DNA from: LMUY01 sp964244585
GTDB taxonomy: Bacteria > Pseudomonadota > Alphaproteobacteria > Acetobacterales > Acetobacteraceae
NCBI GenBank assembly: GCA_964244585.1
Contig: CAXTJM010000013.1
Coordinates: 44,792 to 108,791, forward strand
DNA: 64,000 nt
Reading direction: 5' to 3'
Shown here: positions 42,640-52,019 of the stretch, piece after piece
Layout: each line of letters opens with the position of its first letter
Numbering within the stretch: position 1 is the stretch's first letter
Position numbers and translations under genes: made by a program
The notes under the pieces: model-generated
Seen by the model: only the letters and a program-made list of their open reading frames with translations
Database searches by the model: none
What the model was told of the DNA's origin: nothing

Positions 42640-43668
42640 ATGAACGCCAACATCGCATTGCTGCTGGTGCAGGACGGGCTGACCAGCGGTTTCATCTACG
42701 CGTTGCTGACCTTGACGATCCTGCTGGTGTTCCTGGTCACCCGTATCCTGTGGATCCCCGCAGGCGACTTCCTGGTGCTGGGCGCGGTGAGCCTGGCGGT
42801 ATTGCGGCAGGGCGTGGCGCCGGGCACGATCTGGATCGCCCTGGGCCTGGGCGTGTTGGCGGCCGCGTGCGAGATGCTGCGTCCCGGCCGGGCCGGCCGG
42901 TGGCAGGCGGCGCTCGGCTGCCTGGTGCCGCCGTCGATCATGGTGCCGCTGATCCTGTGGCTCGCGCCGTTGCGGCCGACCGTCGCCGTGCAGATCCTGC
43001 TGGTGCTGGCGCTGGTCGGGCCGATGGGGTTCGCGTTGTACCGCCTGGCCTTCCGGCCGCTGGCGGACCGCTCGATGCTGATCCTGCTGTTCATGGCGGT
43101 GGCGGTGCATTTCAGCCTGATCGGCTTCGGCCAGATCGCCTTCGGGTCGGAGAGCTTCCGCACCCCCGCCTTCCTGCCCGGCCGGCTGGACGTGCATGTC
43201 ACCCGGCTGTCCTACCAGTTCCTGCTGATCGTCGCGATCTCGCTCGCGCTCATGACCGGGCTGTGGCTGTTCACCCAGTATACGCTGTGGGGCAAGGCGT
43301 TGCGCGCCACGGCGATCAACCGATTCGGCGCCCGGCTGGTCGGCGTGCGGACGGAGGCGGCGGGCGCGCTCGCCTTCACCCTGGCCGCCACCCTCGGCGC
43401 GCTGTCCGGCGTGCTGATCGGGCCGGTGACGGCGCTGTACTACGATTCCGGCTTCACCATCGGGGTGAAGGGGTTCATCGGCACCGTTATCGGCGGCATG
43501 GTCAGCTTCCCGCTCTCGCTGCTCGGCGCCGTGCTGGTGGGCGTGGTGGAGACCTTCGCCTCGTTCTACGCCTCCGCCTTCAAGGAGGTGCTGGTCTACG
43601 CGCTGCTGCTGCCGTTCCTGCTCTGGCGCTCGTCCCTGTCCCGCCTTCCGGAGGAGCCGGAGCAGTGA
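42640..43668 (+). CDS. livH: LivH-type ABC permease
   Basis: This 342-residue permease has about nine helices and the LivH markers 'DGLTSGFIYALLTLTILLVF' at the start and 'RATAINRFGARLVGVRTEAA' in the cytoplasmic coupling loop. It forms the channel with the LivM half of the next protein. It starts 9 bp after the binding protein and its stop overlaps the next GTG start. Confidence 0.92.
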   Translation: MNANIALLLVQDGLTSGFIYALLTLTILLVFLVTRILWIPAGDFLVLGAVSLAVLRQGVAPGTIWIALGLGVLAAACEMLRPGRAGRWQAALGCLVPPSIMVPLILWLAPLRPTVAVQILLVLALVGPMGFALYRLAFRPLADRSMLILLFMAVAVHFSLIGFGQIAFGSESFRTPAFLPGRLDVHVTRLSYQFLLIVAISLALMTGLWLFTQYTLWGKALRATAINRFGARLVGVRTEAAGALAFTLAATLGALSGVLIGPVTALYYDSGFTIGVKGFIGTVIGGMVSFPLSLLGAVLVGVVETFASFYASAFKEVLVYALLLPFLLWRSSLSRLPEEPEQ

Positions 43669-45449
43669 CGCCGTACCGCGCCATGCTGCTGGTCGTGGCC
43701 GCCCTCGTCGCCGCCATTCCGCTGCTGGCGCCGCTCGGGCTGGTGACGTCGTTCACCTATATCGGCATCGACTGCCTGGTCGCCATCGGCCTGGTGCTGC
43801 TGGCGGGCATGGCGGGCCTGGTGTCGTTCGGCCAGGCGGCGTTCTGCGGTATCGGCGCCTATGCCACGGCGAAGCTGACGACCTCCTATGGCTGGACTGC
43901 GCTGGAGAGCCTGCCCGTGAGCCTCGCCGCGACCGCGGTCGCGGCCCTGGTCCTCGGCGCGGTGACGGTGCGGCTGGCAGGTCACTACCTCGTGCTGGGC
44001 ACGCTGGCCTGGGGCACGGGGGTGTTCTACCTGCTCGGCAACATGCCGGGCTTCGGCGGCTTCAACGGCATGATCGGGCTGCCGCCGATCCGCCTGGGCA
44101 CGCTCGCGTTCGACACGCCGCGGGCGAGTTGCGCACTGGCATGGGCGGTCACCGGGCTGGCGTTCCTGATGGCGGTGAACCTGCTGGACAGCCGCATCGG
44201 CCGGGCGATCCGCAGCCTGCCGGCGCGCACCATGGCGGAGAGCCTGGGCGTTCCGACTGCCGGCCTGAAGCTGGCCGTGTTCGTGGTCGCCGCCTTGCTG
44301 GCGGGCATGGCGGGGTGGTTGCAGGCGCATCAGATCCGCGTCGTCAATCCCGGCCCGTTCAACGTATCGGCCTCGCTCGACGATCTGTTCATGGTGGTGA
44401 TCGGCGGCATCGGCAGCCTTGGCGGCGCCCTGATCGGCCCGGTGATCTTCGAGACGCTGCAGAACTGGCTGCGCGAGCTGCTGCCGTGGCTGCTGGGCCG
44501 CAGCGGCAGCTTCGAGATGGCGGCGTTCGGCCTGCTGGTCATGCTGCTGTTGCAGACCGTGTCCTCCGGGTTGATGCCGCTGCTCGCCCGGGTGCTGCCA
44601 GCCCGGCCGCCCCGCCTGGCGCCAGCCCATGCGGCCGCGCTGCTGCGGCGGCGGCAGCCGGTGGCAGGCGAGGTCCTGCTTCTGGTCGAGGCGGCGGTGA
44701 AACGCTTCGGCGGCCTGGTGGCGGTCAACCGGGTCAGCCTGGGGCTGCGCGCCGGCGAAATCCTCGCGGTGATCGGGCCGAACGGCGCGGGTAAATCCAC
44801 CTTGTTCAACCTGCTGACCGGCGTGTTGCGGGCGGATGCCGGGCGGATCACCCTGGCCGGGCAGCGGATCGAACGCCTGTCGTCGCGCCAGGTCGCGGCG
44901 CTTGGAGTGGCGCGCACGTTCCAGCACGTGCTGCTGCGGCCCGGCATGTCCGTGCTGGAGAACGTGGCCCTGGGCGCCCACCGCCGCGGCCGCAAAGGCG
45001 TCTTCGCCGCGGTCGCGCGGCTGGACCGGGCGGAGGAGGCGAGCCTGCTGCGCGAGGCCCAGGCGCAACTGGACCGGGTCGGCATCGGCCACCTGGCGGC
45101 GCGGCCGGCGTCCAGCCTCGCCCTCGGGCAGCAGCGGCTGCTGGAGATCGCCCGTGCCCTGGCCGCCGACCCCAGCCTGCTGCTGCTGGACGAGCCGGCC
45201 GCCGGGCTGCGCCACCAGGAGAAGCAGGCGCTCTCCGCCCTGCTGGGCACGCTGCGCCAGCAAGGCGTGTCGATCCTGCTGGTCGAACACGACATGGGCT
45301 TCGTCATGGGACTGGTGGACCGCGTCGTCGTGATGGAATTCGGGGTCAAGATCGCCGACGACGCGCCAGACGCCGTCCGCCGCGACCCGGCGGTGCTGGA
45401 GGCCTATCTGGGCGGCGTTCCGTCCGACGCCGCACCGGTGGCACTGTGA
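43665..45449 (+). CDS. LivM-LivG fusion: ABC permease joined to ATPase
   Basis: This 594-residue protein joins a LivM-type permease (about 1-310, 'GLVSFGQAAFCGIGAYATAK', coupling segment 'PARTMAESLGVPTAGLKLAV') to a complete ATPase (about 340-585). In the ATPase Walker A is GPNGAGKST, the signature is LALGQQRLLEIARAL in place of the usual LSGGQ, and Walker B is LLLLDEPAAG followed by the switch His in 'LLVEHDMGFVMG'. Fusions of this type occur in several proteobacteria. It starts with GTG overlapping the LivH stop. The linker (about 305-340) is proline- and arginine-rich. The single chain ensures a 1:1 permease:ATPase ratio. Confidence 0.92.
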   Translation: MTPYRAMLLVVAALVAAIPLLAPLGLVTSFTYIGIDCLVAIGLVLLAGMAGLVSFGQAAFCGIGAYATAKLTTSYGWTALESLPVSLAATAVAALVLGAVTVRLAGHYLVLGTLAWGTGVFYLLGNMPGFGGFNGMIGLPPIRLGTLAFDTPRASCALAWAVTGLAFLMAVNLLDSRIGRAIRSLPARTMAESLGVPTAGLKLAVFVVAALLAGMAGWLQAHQIRVVNPGPFNVSASLDDLFMVVIGGIGSLGGALIGPVIFETLQNWLRELLPWLLGRSGSFEMAAFGLLVMLLLQTVSSGLMPLLARVLPARPPRLAPAHAAALLRRRQPVAGEVLLLVEAAVKRFGGLVAVNRVSLGLRAGEILAVIGPNGAGKSTLFNLLTGVLRADAGRITLAGQRIERLSSRQVAALGVARTFQHVLLRPGMSVLENVALGAHRRGRKGVFAAVARLDRAEEASLLREAQAQLDRVGIGHLAARPASSLALGQQRLLEIARALAADPSLLLLDEPAAGLRHQEKQALSALLGTLRQQGVSILLVEHDMGFVMGLVDRVVVMEFGVKIADDAPDAVRRDPAVLEAYLGGVPSDAAPVAL

Positions 45450-46168
45450 CCCCGTTGCTGGAAGTCCGCGGGCTTTCGGTCTCCTATGGCAAGGCCGAGG
45501 CGGTTCGGCATGTCGACCTGACCGTCGCACCCGGACAGGTCGTCACCGTCATCGGGCCGAACGGGGCCGGCAAGTCCACCTTGCTGCTGGCGCTGATGGG
45601 CGCGCTGCCAGCCCGCGGCGCCATCCGCTTCGACGGCGCCGCGATCACCGCCCAGCCGATGGAGAGCCGGGTGGAGGCCGGGCTGGCCCTGGTCCCGGAA
45701 AGCCGTGCGCTGTTCGGCACGATGTCGGTGCGGGATAATTTGCTGTTGGGCGGCTTTGGCCGGCGTCGCCTGTCCCGCGCGTCGCGGCGGACGGAGCTGG
45801 CGGCGGTCTACGCGCGATTCCCCCGCCTGGAGGAGCGCGCCGAGCAGATGGCCGAGACCCTCTCGGGCGGGGAGCGGCAGATGCTGGCACTTGGCCGGGC
45901 GCTGCTTGGCCGGCCGCGATTGCTCATGCTGGACGAACCGTCGCTCGGCCTCGCCCCTCGCATCGTCGCCGAAATCCTGCAGATCGTGGTGGGGCTACGC
46001 TCGCTCGGCGTGTCGATCCTGCTCGTGGAGCAAAATGCGCGCGCCGCGTTGCAGATCGCCGACGAGGGCTACGTGCTCGAACACGGCGCCGTGGTGGCGC
46101 ACGGCCCTGCCGCCGTGTTACGGTCCGATCCCCGGGTGGTCGAGATCTATCTGGGCGCAGCCTCTTAG
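45446..46168 (+). CDS. livF: LivF-type ABC ATPase
   Basis: This 240-residue ATPase has Walker A 'GPNGAGKSTLLLALMG', signature 'LSGGERQMLALGRALLG', Walker B 'LLMLDEPSLGLAP' and the switch residue in 'ILLVEQNARAAL'. It pairs with the ATPase half of the fused LivM-LivG to drive import. The GTG start overlaps the previous stop by GTGA. It ends the operon, convergent with the acetyltransferase pair. Confidence 0.95.
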   Translation: MTPLLEVRGLSVSYGKAEAVRHVDLTVAPGQVVTVIGPNGAGKSTLLLALMGALPARGAIRFDGAAITAQPMESRVEAGLALVPESRALFGTMSVRDNLLLGGFGRRRLSRASRRTELAAVYARFPRLEERAEQMAETLSGGERQMLALGRALLGRPRLLMLDEPSLGLAPRIVAEILQIVVGLRSLGVSILLVEQNARAALQIADEGYVLEHGAVVAHGPAAVLRSDPRVVEIYLGAAS

Positions 46169-46175
46169 CACCCGA

Positions 46176-47390
46176 TCACGGTTCGTGGCCCATGATGTAT
46201 TCGTAGAGCGCTTTGCCGTGGTCGGACCGGCCGAGCATCTGCTCGTTATCCTCATAGATGAGGATGTCGGCCTGGCCCAGGTCACGTGCCCGCGTCGCCT
46301 CGCTGAATGGCTGTTCCTCCATGTCGCCGTCGTCCCATGTCAAAACGAAGGTGTGCCAGTATTCGTATTCGATCACAGCGGGATGGCAGCGCTGCCGGCT
46401 CAGGCTGTCGCCGATCGCATGGGCGAAGCTGCCGCCCACCATGGCGATCTTCAGGGGCGTGCAGCCCGCGATGTCGGGTGTTGGCTCCAGCTCCACCTTC
46501 GGAGTCGGATCCTGCTCCGGAAGCCACAGCAGGTTCATCAGCACGGCAAGGTCGATGTCTGGGCCGAACGGCTCGTCCGCGAAGTGCCACTGGAACCCGG
46601 CCGGGTTCAACGCCGCGTCGTGGCGCAGGCCGCCGAGCCTGGCGGCGACCGCCTGCCCGGCGAGCATGCCGCCGACCGCGTTCCAATGCGTGCCGTTCTG
46701 CGGGAACAGGGCGAACGGATACGTTCCATGCGCCGCGCTGACGACGGCTGTCGTGTCGACCACGTTCACGCCGGCCGCGCGCACCAGCGCGATCCAGGCC
46801 GGGACCAGTCCGGTCCGGTCCGGCACGGCGGCCGGGCAGGGCATGCCGGGCGGCATGAAGCCCGGGTATTGGCCGACCTTGGAGGGCGTCACGACGTAGA
46901 GGAAGGTTTTGCGCTGCCGCTCGACCGCGTCCTGCATCTCGCGGATGTGTCCGGCCCAGATCCGCGCCGCCGGCAGGAAGCTGGCCAGGTTGCGGCTGCA
47001 GTAATCGTCCGTGTAGACATGCTCGATCAGCTCTCGATGCGCGCCGACGAAGACGGACGGGATGGCGGACATGGCGAGGGCGGAGAACTCGACCTGGTTG
47101 CGCAGCCGGACGGCGAACTCGAAGATCGGCACCCGCGGCCCCACCTGCCGGGCGTAGGCGGCCTGGAACGAGCCGTCCAGCAGGCTCGCCACCGTCAGGC
47201 GCTGCTTCTCGGTCTTTTCCGTCGCACCCTTCAAGGCGGCGAATAGCGGATAGCTCCAGAATCGGATGCCGTTCGCGTGGGCCACGGAGCCAGCCGCCAT
47301 GTTGAAGATGAGCATGGCGGAGCAAAGGCCGAGCACGGCCGCCGCCAACAGGGTCGGTATTTCGCGCAACCATGTCCGGGCGGATTTCAC
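46176..47390 (-). CDS. AlgJ/AlgX-like SGNH-type O-acetyltransferase
   Basis: This 404-residue protein has one N-terminal signal anchor (about 12-32) and a periplasmic SGNH-hydrolase-like domain as in AlgJ, AlgX and PatB. The nucleophile is likely Ser in 'IAMVGGSFAHAIGD' (GGSF for the usual GDSF) and the His lies in 'FPQNGTHWNAVGG', with 'VVTPSKVGQYPGF' between. It would transfer acetyl groups onto a polysaccharide or similar acceptor in the periplasm. The GTG start lies 3 bp after the MBOAT gene on the same strand. There are no polysaccharide-synthesis genes next to it. Confidence 0.82.
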   Translation of the reverse strand: MKSARTWLREIPTLLAAAVLGLCSAMLIFNMAAGSVAHANGIRFWSYPLFAALKGATEKTEKQRLTVASLLDGSFQAAYARQVGPRVPIFEFAVRLRNQVEFSALAMSAIPSVFVGAHRELIEHVYTDDYCSRNLASFLPAARIWAGHIREMQDAVERQRKTFLYVVTPSKVGQYPGFMPPGMPCPAAVPDRTGLVPAWIALVRAAGVNVVDTTAVVSAAHGTYPFALFPQNGTHWNAVGGMLAGQAVAARLGGLRHDAALNPAGFQWHFADEPFGPDIDLAVLMNLLWLPEQDPTPKVELEPTPDIAGCTPLKIAMVGGSFAHAIGDSLSRQRCHPAVIEYEYWHTFVLTWDDGDMEEQPFSEATRARDLGQADILIYEDNEQMLGRSDHGKALYEYIMGHEP

Positions 47391-47393
47391 GGC

Positions 47394-48809
47394 CTAGAAC
47401 CTGAAATAGAGGAAGGGCTTGAACGGCTCGGCCAGCGCCTTCGCCAGGGCAAAGACGAAAAGCAGCGACAAGGCGACCTCGACGGTGAACCGCCCGAGCG
47501 GGTTTGCCATGGTCCAAAGCGCGGCGCGGTCGAAGCCGGCGACCCGGGGCAGGAACGAGATCAGCGCCGCGGCCCCGGCGGCTGCCATCATCGCGTTGGT
47601 GCGCCAGACCGTTGCCGGCGCGCCGGCGGCGCCGAACCGCAGCATCACGCCGAGGAAGTGGCCGGCCTGGTCCAGGCTGGCCGCCCGGAACACCGTCCAT
47701 CCCACCATCGTGACCAGGAACGTCGCGGCATTGGCCGCCAGCCGCGGCATGCGGTCCAATACCCGGGCGAGGAAGAGGCGCTCGGTGACCAGGAAAAGCC
47801 CGTTATAGGCGCCCCACGCCACGTAGGTCCACGCAGCGCCGTGCCACAACCCGCTGGCCAGGAAGCAGATCCAAAGATTGGCGTAGCGCCGCCAGGGCGC
47901 CACGCGGTTGCCGCCTAGCGGGATGTAGAGGTACTCGCGGATCCAGGTGGAGAGCGAGATGTGCCAGCGGCGCCAGAACTCGGTGATGCTGCAGGAGATG
48001 TAGGGCTTGTTGAAGTTCTCGTTCAGCCGGAAGCCGAACATCCGCGCCAGCCCGATCGCCATGTCGGAATAGGCGCTGAAGTCGATGTAGATCTGGAAGG
48101 TGAAGAAGATCACGCCCCACCACGCATCGCCGAACCCGAGCCTGGCCATGTCGGAGCCAAAGATCGCGTCCGCGCCGCCGGCCAGCGTGTCCGCAAGCAC
48201 CGTCTTCTTCACCACGCCCAGCATGAAGCGCCGGAACCCGGTCGCCAGGTCGCCCGGCCTGATCCGGCCGGAGGCGATGATCTGCGCCTCCAGCTCGTGG
48301 TATTTGATGATCGGGCCGGCGAGCAGCTTGGGAAACAGGAACACGTAGAGCAGATAGCGCGCGAAGCCCGGTGCCGGGTTGCTGCGCCCGCGATGGATGT
48401 CCACCAGGTAGGTGATCTTCTCGAAGACGATGAAGGAGACCCCGATCGGCAGCGCGATGCGGCCCACATGCCAGGGCCGCAGGCCGGCACGGACCAGCAG
48501 CACGTCCAGGTTGTCGACGGCGAAGCCGGTGTATTTGTAATAGACGAGGACCGCGACGTTGATCAGCACGCCGAGCGTGAGCCACAGCCCGGGCCGGGAT
48601 CCCGTCCGAAGCCGCTTGGACAGCCCGTATTCGACCCAGCAGGTCGCGAACACCACTGGCACGAAGAGCGGTTCGCTCCAAAGATAGAAGAACACGCTAG
48701 CCGCGAGCAAGACCGCCGCACGCAGACCGGCCCAATGCTGGGTCGCCAGGAAGACGGCAAGGACGACCGGCAAGAAGAGAAACAGGAAAAGCGGTTCGTA
48801 GAACAGCAT
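47394..48809 (-). CDS. MBOAT family O-acyltransferase (AlgI-like)
   Basis: This 471-residue multi-spanning protein moves acetyl groups across the inner membrane. The family markers are 'FWRRWHISLSTWIREYLYIP' followed by LGGNR, and the active-site His in 'LASGLWHGAAWTYVAWGAYN'. It is transcribed ahead of the AlgJ-like gene, 3 bp apart, the usual two-gene arrangement for O-acetylation of alginate or other glycans. It starts at ATG 48807-48809. Acceptor unknown. Confidence 0.92.
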   Translation of the reverse strand: MLFYEPLFLFLFLPVVLAVFLATQHWAGLRAAVLLAASVFFYLWSEPLFVPVVFATCWVEYGLSKRLRTGSRPGLWLTLGVLINVAVLVYYKYTGFAVDNLDVLLVRAGLRPWHVGRIALPIGVSFIVFEKITYLVDIHRGRSNPAPGFARYLLYVFLFPKLLAGPIIKYHELEAQIIASGRIRPGDLATGFRRFMLGVVKKTVLADTLAGGADAIFGSDMARLGFGDAWWGVIFFTFQIYIDFSAYSDMAIGLARMFGFRLNENFNKPYISCSITEFWRRWHISLSTWIREYLYIPLGGNRVAPWRRYANLWICFLASGLWHGAAWTYVAWGAYNGLFLVTERLFLARVLDRMPRLAANAATFLVTMVGWTVFRAASLDQAGHFLGVMLRFGAAGAPATVWRTNAMMAAAGAAALISFLPRVAGFDRAALWTMANPLGRFTVEVALSLLFVFALAKALAEPFKPFLYFRF

Positions 48810-48995
48810 CAGCTACAGAGTAACGCCCAGGTGTTCCACAAAGCACTGACCGCTTTCAAAGTGACCCCACTGGCGTGCTGCCAGCATGTAGCGGCCGGCC
48901 CTGGAAGAGTAAACGCCCACCTTGCGCCTCCTGCCTCGCGTATGCACCGTTCCCGCGCTCGTCTTCGGCGGCGGGATGCGCTACGTCAGCCGGGA

Positions 48996-49979
48996 ATGGA
49001 TGAGGCGGCCACCGACGTGCGGGACGCGGATGGGAGCGGAGCTGACTGGTTCCAGGATCGTCCCGGCGTGGCCCGGCGCGTGGCCTGCATCGGCGAGTGC
49101 ATGGTGGAACTGCGCGAGATGCCGGACGGCCGGCTTCGCCGCTCGCATGGTGGCGACACGCTCAACACCGCGGTCTACCTGGCACGGCTGGGCGTGCCGG
49201 TGGAGTACGTCACCGCCCTGGGCGACGATGCCTGGAGCGACGAGATGGTCGCGCATTGGCGGGCGGAGGGCATCGGCACGCAACTGGTACAGCGCCTGCC
49301 CGGCAGCCTGCCCGGCCTCTACATCATCCAGACCGATCCGCGCGGGGAACGCCGCTTCCTGTATTGGCGGGACAGTGCGGCGGCGCGGCGCCTGTTCGAC
49401 CACCTGGATCCGGCAGCGCTCGCCGCGTTCGACGTGCTGTATCTGTCCGGCGTCACGCTCTCCATCTACGACGACCGGTCGCGGGAGACGCTGTTCGCCG
49501 CGCTGGGGCAGGCGCGGGCGCGCGGCGCCTCGGTCGCGTTCGACACCAATTTCCGTCCCCGCGGCTGGCCCGATCCAGGGCTCGCGCGCGACCTGTATGG
49601 CCGCATGTTCGAGATGGCGACCCTGGTGCTCGCCTCCACCGAGGACCTGGCCCTGCTGTATGGCGACGATGGCGGGGCCGCGTTGCTGCGGCACGCGGCC
49701 GATACGGAAATCGTGCTGAAGCTGGCCCACCCGGCGTCCCGCGTGCATGCCGGCGGGGAGCCCGTCCTGGTGCAGGCGGCGCCGGTGGCGTCCGTGGTCG
49801 ACACAACGGCGGCCGGCGACAGCTTCGCGTCCGCCTACCTGGCCGCGCGGTTGCGGGGCGCACCGCCAGCGCTGGCCGCACGCGCCGGCCACGACCTGGC
49901 AGGCTACGTGGTCGGCCATCCAGGGGCGATCATCCCGCTCTCTGCCATGCCATGCCTCCCAAAGGAGCCGACCGCATGA
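48996..49979 (+). CDS. kdgK: 2-keto-3-deoxygluconate kinase (PfkB family)
   Basis: This 327-residue sugar kinase of the ribokinase fold has 'VACIGECMVELREMPDGRLR', 'SHGGDTLNTAVYLARLGVPV' (substrate-binding GGD-N) and the anion-hole/catalytic base motif 'DTTAAGDSFASAYLA' with D275. The close match of the start 'IGECMVEL' and of the neighbouring KDPG aldolase gene indicate KDG kinase. The ATG at 48996 gives a ~28-residue leader; a GTG at 49080 (VACIGEC) would give the usual short N-terminus and may be the true start. Together with Eda it takes 2-keto-3-deoxygluconate to pyruvate and glyceraldehyde 3-phosphate. Confidence 0.9.
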   Translation: MDEAATDVRDADGSGADWFQDRPGVARRVACIGECMVELREMPDGRLRRSHGGDTLNTAVYLARLGVPVEYVTALGDDAWSDEMVAHWRAEGIGTQLVQRLPGSLPGLYIIQTDPRGERRFLYWRDSAAARRLFDHLDPAALAAFDVLYLSGVTLSIYDDRSRETLFAALGQARARGASVAFDTNFRPRGWPDPGLARDLYGRMFEMATLVLASTEDLALLYGDDGGAALLRHAADTEIVLKLAHPASRVHAGGEPVLVQAAPVASVVDTTAAGDSFASAYLAARLRGAPPALAARAGHDLAGYVVGHPGAIIPLSAMPCLPKEPTA

Positions 49980-50599
49980 CTGACCCCCTCGCCGCGCTGC
50001 TGGCACTCGGGCGTGTGATCCCGGTCATCACCATCGACCGCCTGGAGGATGCCGTGTCGTTGGCCCGCGCCCTGGTGGAGGGCGGGGTGCGGCTGCTGGA
50101 GATCACCTTGCGCACGCCGGCCGGGCTGGGGGCGGCCGAGGCCATCATCCGCGCCGTGCCCGATGCGGTGGTCGGCATCGGCACGGTGCTGACGCCGGGC
50201 GACCTGGCGCGGGCGGTGGATATCGGCGCCCGCTTCGCGCTCAGCCCCGGGGCCACGCCCGCCTTGCTGGACGCGGCGGCTGCCGCGCCCATCCCGTTCC
50301 TGCCCGGCATCGCCACCGCCTCCGAGATGATGCAGGCGATGGCCCGCGGCTTCGACACCGCCAAGTTCTTCCCCGCCACGGCGGCCGGCGGCATCCCGGC
50401 GCTGAAGGCGCTGGCCGGGCCGTTCCCGCAGGCCCGCTTCTGCCCGACCGGCGGCATCACCGAAGCGAACGCGGCCGAGTGGCTGGCGCAGCCCAACGTG
50501 GTTGCGGTCGGCGGCTCGTGGCTGACGCCGAGCGACGAGGTCGCCCGCGGGGAATGGGCATCGATCCGGGAGCGAGCCCGGCGGGTGAACGGCCTGTAG
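49976..50599 (+). CDS. eda: KDPG aldolase
   Basis: This 207-residue class I aldolase has the Schiff-base lysine K130 in 'FDTAKFFPATAAGG' and the general acid E42 in 'LLEITLRTP', with the phosphate loop 'CPTGGITEAN'. It splits 2-keto-3-deoxy-6-phosphogluconate. The ATG overlaps the kinase stop (ATGA) and has an AAAGGAG ribosome site. Entner-Doudoroff dehydratase (Edd) is not adjacent, so this pair serves a sugar-acid pathway entering at KDG. Confidence 0.95.
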   Translation: MTDPLAALLALGRVIPVITIDRLEDAVSLARALVEGGVRLLEITLRTPAGLGAAEAIIRAVPDAVVGIGTVLTPGDLARAVDIGARFALSPGATPALLDAAAAAPIPFLPGIATASEMMQAMARGFDTAKFFPATAAGGIPALKALAGPFPQARFCPTGGITEANAAEWLAQPNVVAVGGSWLTPSDEVARGEWASIRERARRVNGL

Positions 50600-50856
50600 C
50601 CAGCCATCCTCCGGCGGCCAGCCGACCCCGGCCAGGTCCAACCCGTGCCGCGTGGCGCAGTCGAGCGCCGCATCGTCGCCGGCATCGGCGTGGCTGCACC
50701 ACATCGGGTCCTGTTGCGGCCTGGTCCGTCGTGAGAGGCGTCACCGTCGGGTCATGGCGCCGCTTGCAAAACCAACCCGGTCTGCCCGATCATGGGTCGG
50801 TGCCGGGTCGATGCGCGATCGTCCATGCGCGGTGTGCCGGCGACGGGAGACGATCG

Positions 50857-51027
50857 ATGCCGTTTGATGGGGCCGGATACCCTCCGAAGCGCCAGGAGCC
50901 CAGGCGGCGAAGTTTTTCCGAGAATGCACTCCACGTGTGCCTTCTGGTCTTCGCACTGGTCCTGCTTGTCATGCCCGTGTCCGTCGCCGCCCTCGTCGAC
51001 CTCGTGCGGTACCTGCACGGCCACTAG
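50857..51027 (+). CDS. small single-helix membrane protein
   Basis: This short frame encodes 56 residues with a polar, basic N-terminus (PPKRQEPRRRSFSE) and one strong membrane helix (about 26-48, HVCLLVFALVLLVMPVSVAA). A weak GGGAGA ribosome site precedes the ATG. I do not recognise a family. It stands alone between eda and the HxlR region, with 257 bp of apparently gene-free DNA before it. The charge pattern predicts cytoplasmic N-terminus. It may be real but needs conservation evidence. Confidence 0.4.
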   Translation: MPFDGAGYPPKRQEPRRRSFSENALHVCLLVFALVLLVMPVSVAALVDLVRYLHGH

Positions 51028-51541
51028 TCACGGACTGGCAAGACTGCCAGGTCCGCATCTGCGCGGCTGCGCCCGACACGACCGTCATCCACGGCTTGAG
51101 GTCGCTGCGTTAAAGAAGCAGCGCAAGCATCATGGCCAGCCCCGTACCCACTAAGGCCAGCCCGAGCATGAGCAGACCCGTCGCTCACCGGAGCTTTGGT
51201 CGGCGACGGGTTGGAACGAAGCAACCTCAAGATAGTCGAGTTCGTCGAAAGGATAGTTGATCAGGATCGCTAACAAATAACGAGACGTGCAGATGCATAT
51301 CATGATCTTGCCGCGAGAAGATTTTTTGTGGGAAGGATGTCTCACGGCATCGCGTGCCGGCCAATAGGCACCATGCTGGGGACGGCCAGCAACGGGCTGT
51401 AACGAAGGCCGCAAGGCCAAGCAGCGGCGCGGCGACCCGGAAGGCCACCCGGTCATGCAAGGTGCCGAACACCAGGAGCATGATGACGAACAGCGCCACG
51501 TCCCGCTTCATTGGTGCGCGGGATCATGGTTCTGCCGGGCG
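51028..51541. other. poorly coding region, possible degenerate genes
   Basis: No confident gene lies in these 514 bp. A minus-strand frame at 51227-51511 starts MKRDVALFVIMLLVFGTL and shows two hydrophobic stretches, but its second half looks non-coding. A minus-strand 19-codon hydrophobic peptide lies near 51113-51172. The segment 51240-51330 is A+T-richer. It looks like decayed sequence downstream of the HxlR gene. Confidence 0.4.
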
Positions 51542-51979
51542 CTACACGGTTTCCGACCTGGCGTCGAACGCCTGTCGCGCCGCCTCGATATGGCTGCGAT
51601 GCGCGCGGGCCCAGTTGCTGAGCAGCTCCACCGGCTGCCAGAGCGAAAGGCCGATCCCGGTCAGCGCGTAATCCACCCGGGGCGGATTGCTGGGCGTGAC
51701 CGTCCGCGTCACCAGGCCGTCCCGCTCCAGGCCGCGGAGCGTCAAGGTGAGCATCCGTTGCGAGATGCCGCCGACCATGCGCTTGATCTCGTTGAAGCGG
51801 CGCGGGCCGCCGCCGAGCAGGGCCACGATCAGCACGCTCCATTTATCGCCGATCCGGACTAGGATCGCGCTGACGGCACGGCAATCCTCGCTGTCCTTGT
51901 GCGGGCGCTGGCCGGTTACAGCCATGTGCCCTGGTTCAACCATTGTGCCTCCTTGTTCGATGCCGTGGCGGTCACTCAT
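51542..51979 (-). CDS. HxlR/DUF24 family regulator (YodB-like)
   Basis: This 145-residue winged-helix regulator has the family's N-terminal Cys just before the first helix (DSEDCRAVSAILVRIGDKWS), then 'FNEIKRMVGGISQRMLTLTL' and RGLERDGLVTR. In YodB and relatives this Cys senses quinones and electrophiles. It is divergent from an AzoR-type quinone reductase with only 40 bp between, the same arrangement as YodB-azoR1. An internal Met (51943) is an alternative start. Redox sensing here is inference from family and context. Confidence 0.9.
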   Translation of the reverse strand: MSDRHGIEQGGTMVEPGHMAVTGQRPHKDSEDCRAVSAILVRIGDKWSVLIVALLGGGPRRFNEIKRMVGGISQRMLTLTLRGLERDGLVTRTVTPSNPPRVDYALTGIGLSLWQPVELLSNWARAHRSHIEAARQAFDARSETV

Positions 51980-52019
51980 ATAGGCCAGGTAACAAACCGG
52001 AACCAGAGAAGGTCATCCC

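Noticed and set aside
42363..45449. 1028-codon frame suggesting a longer LivM-LivG protein
   Set aside because: The part before 43665 overlaps LivK and LivH in another frame; the permease domain begins naturally at the GTG at 43665.
50600..50704. Short minus-strand stretch starting MWCSHADAGDDAALD that reads like protein
   Set aside because: It continues antisense into eda and no family was recognised; at most a gene remnant.
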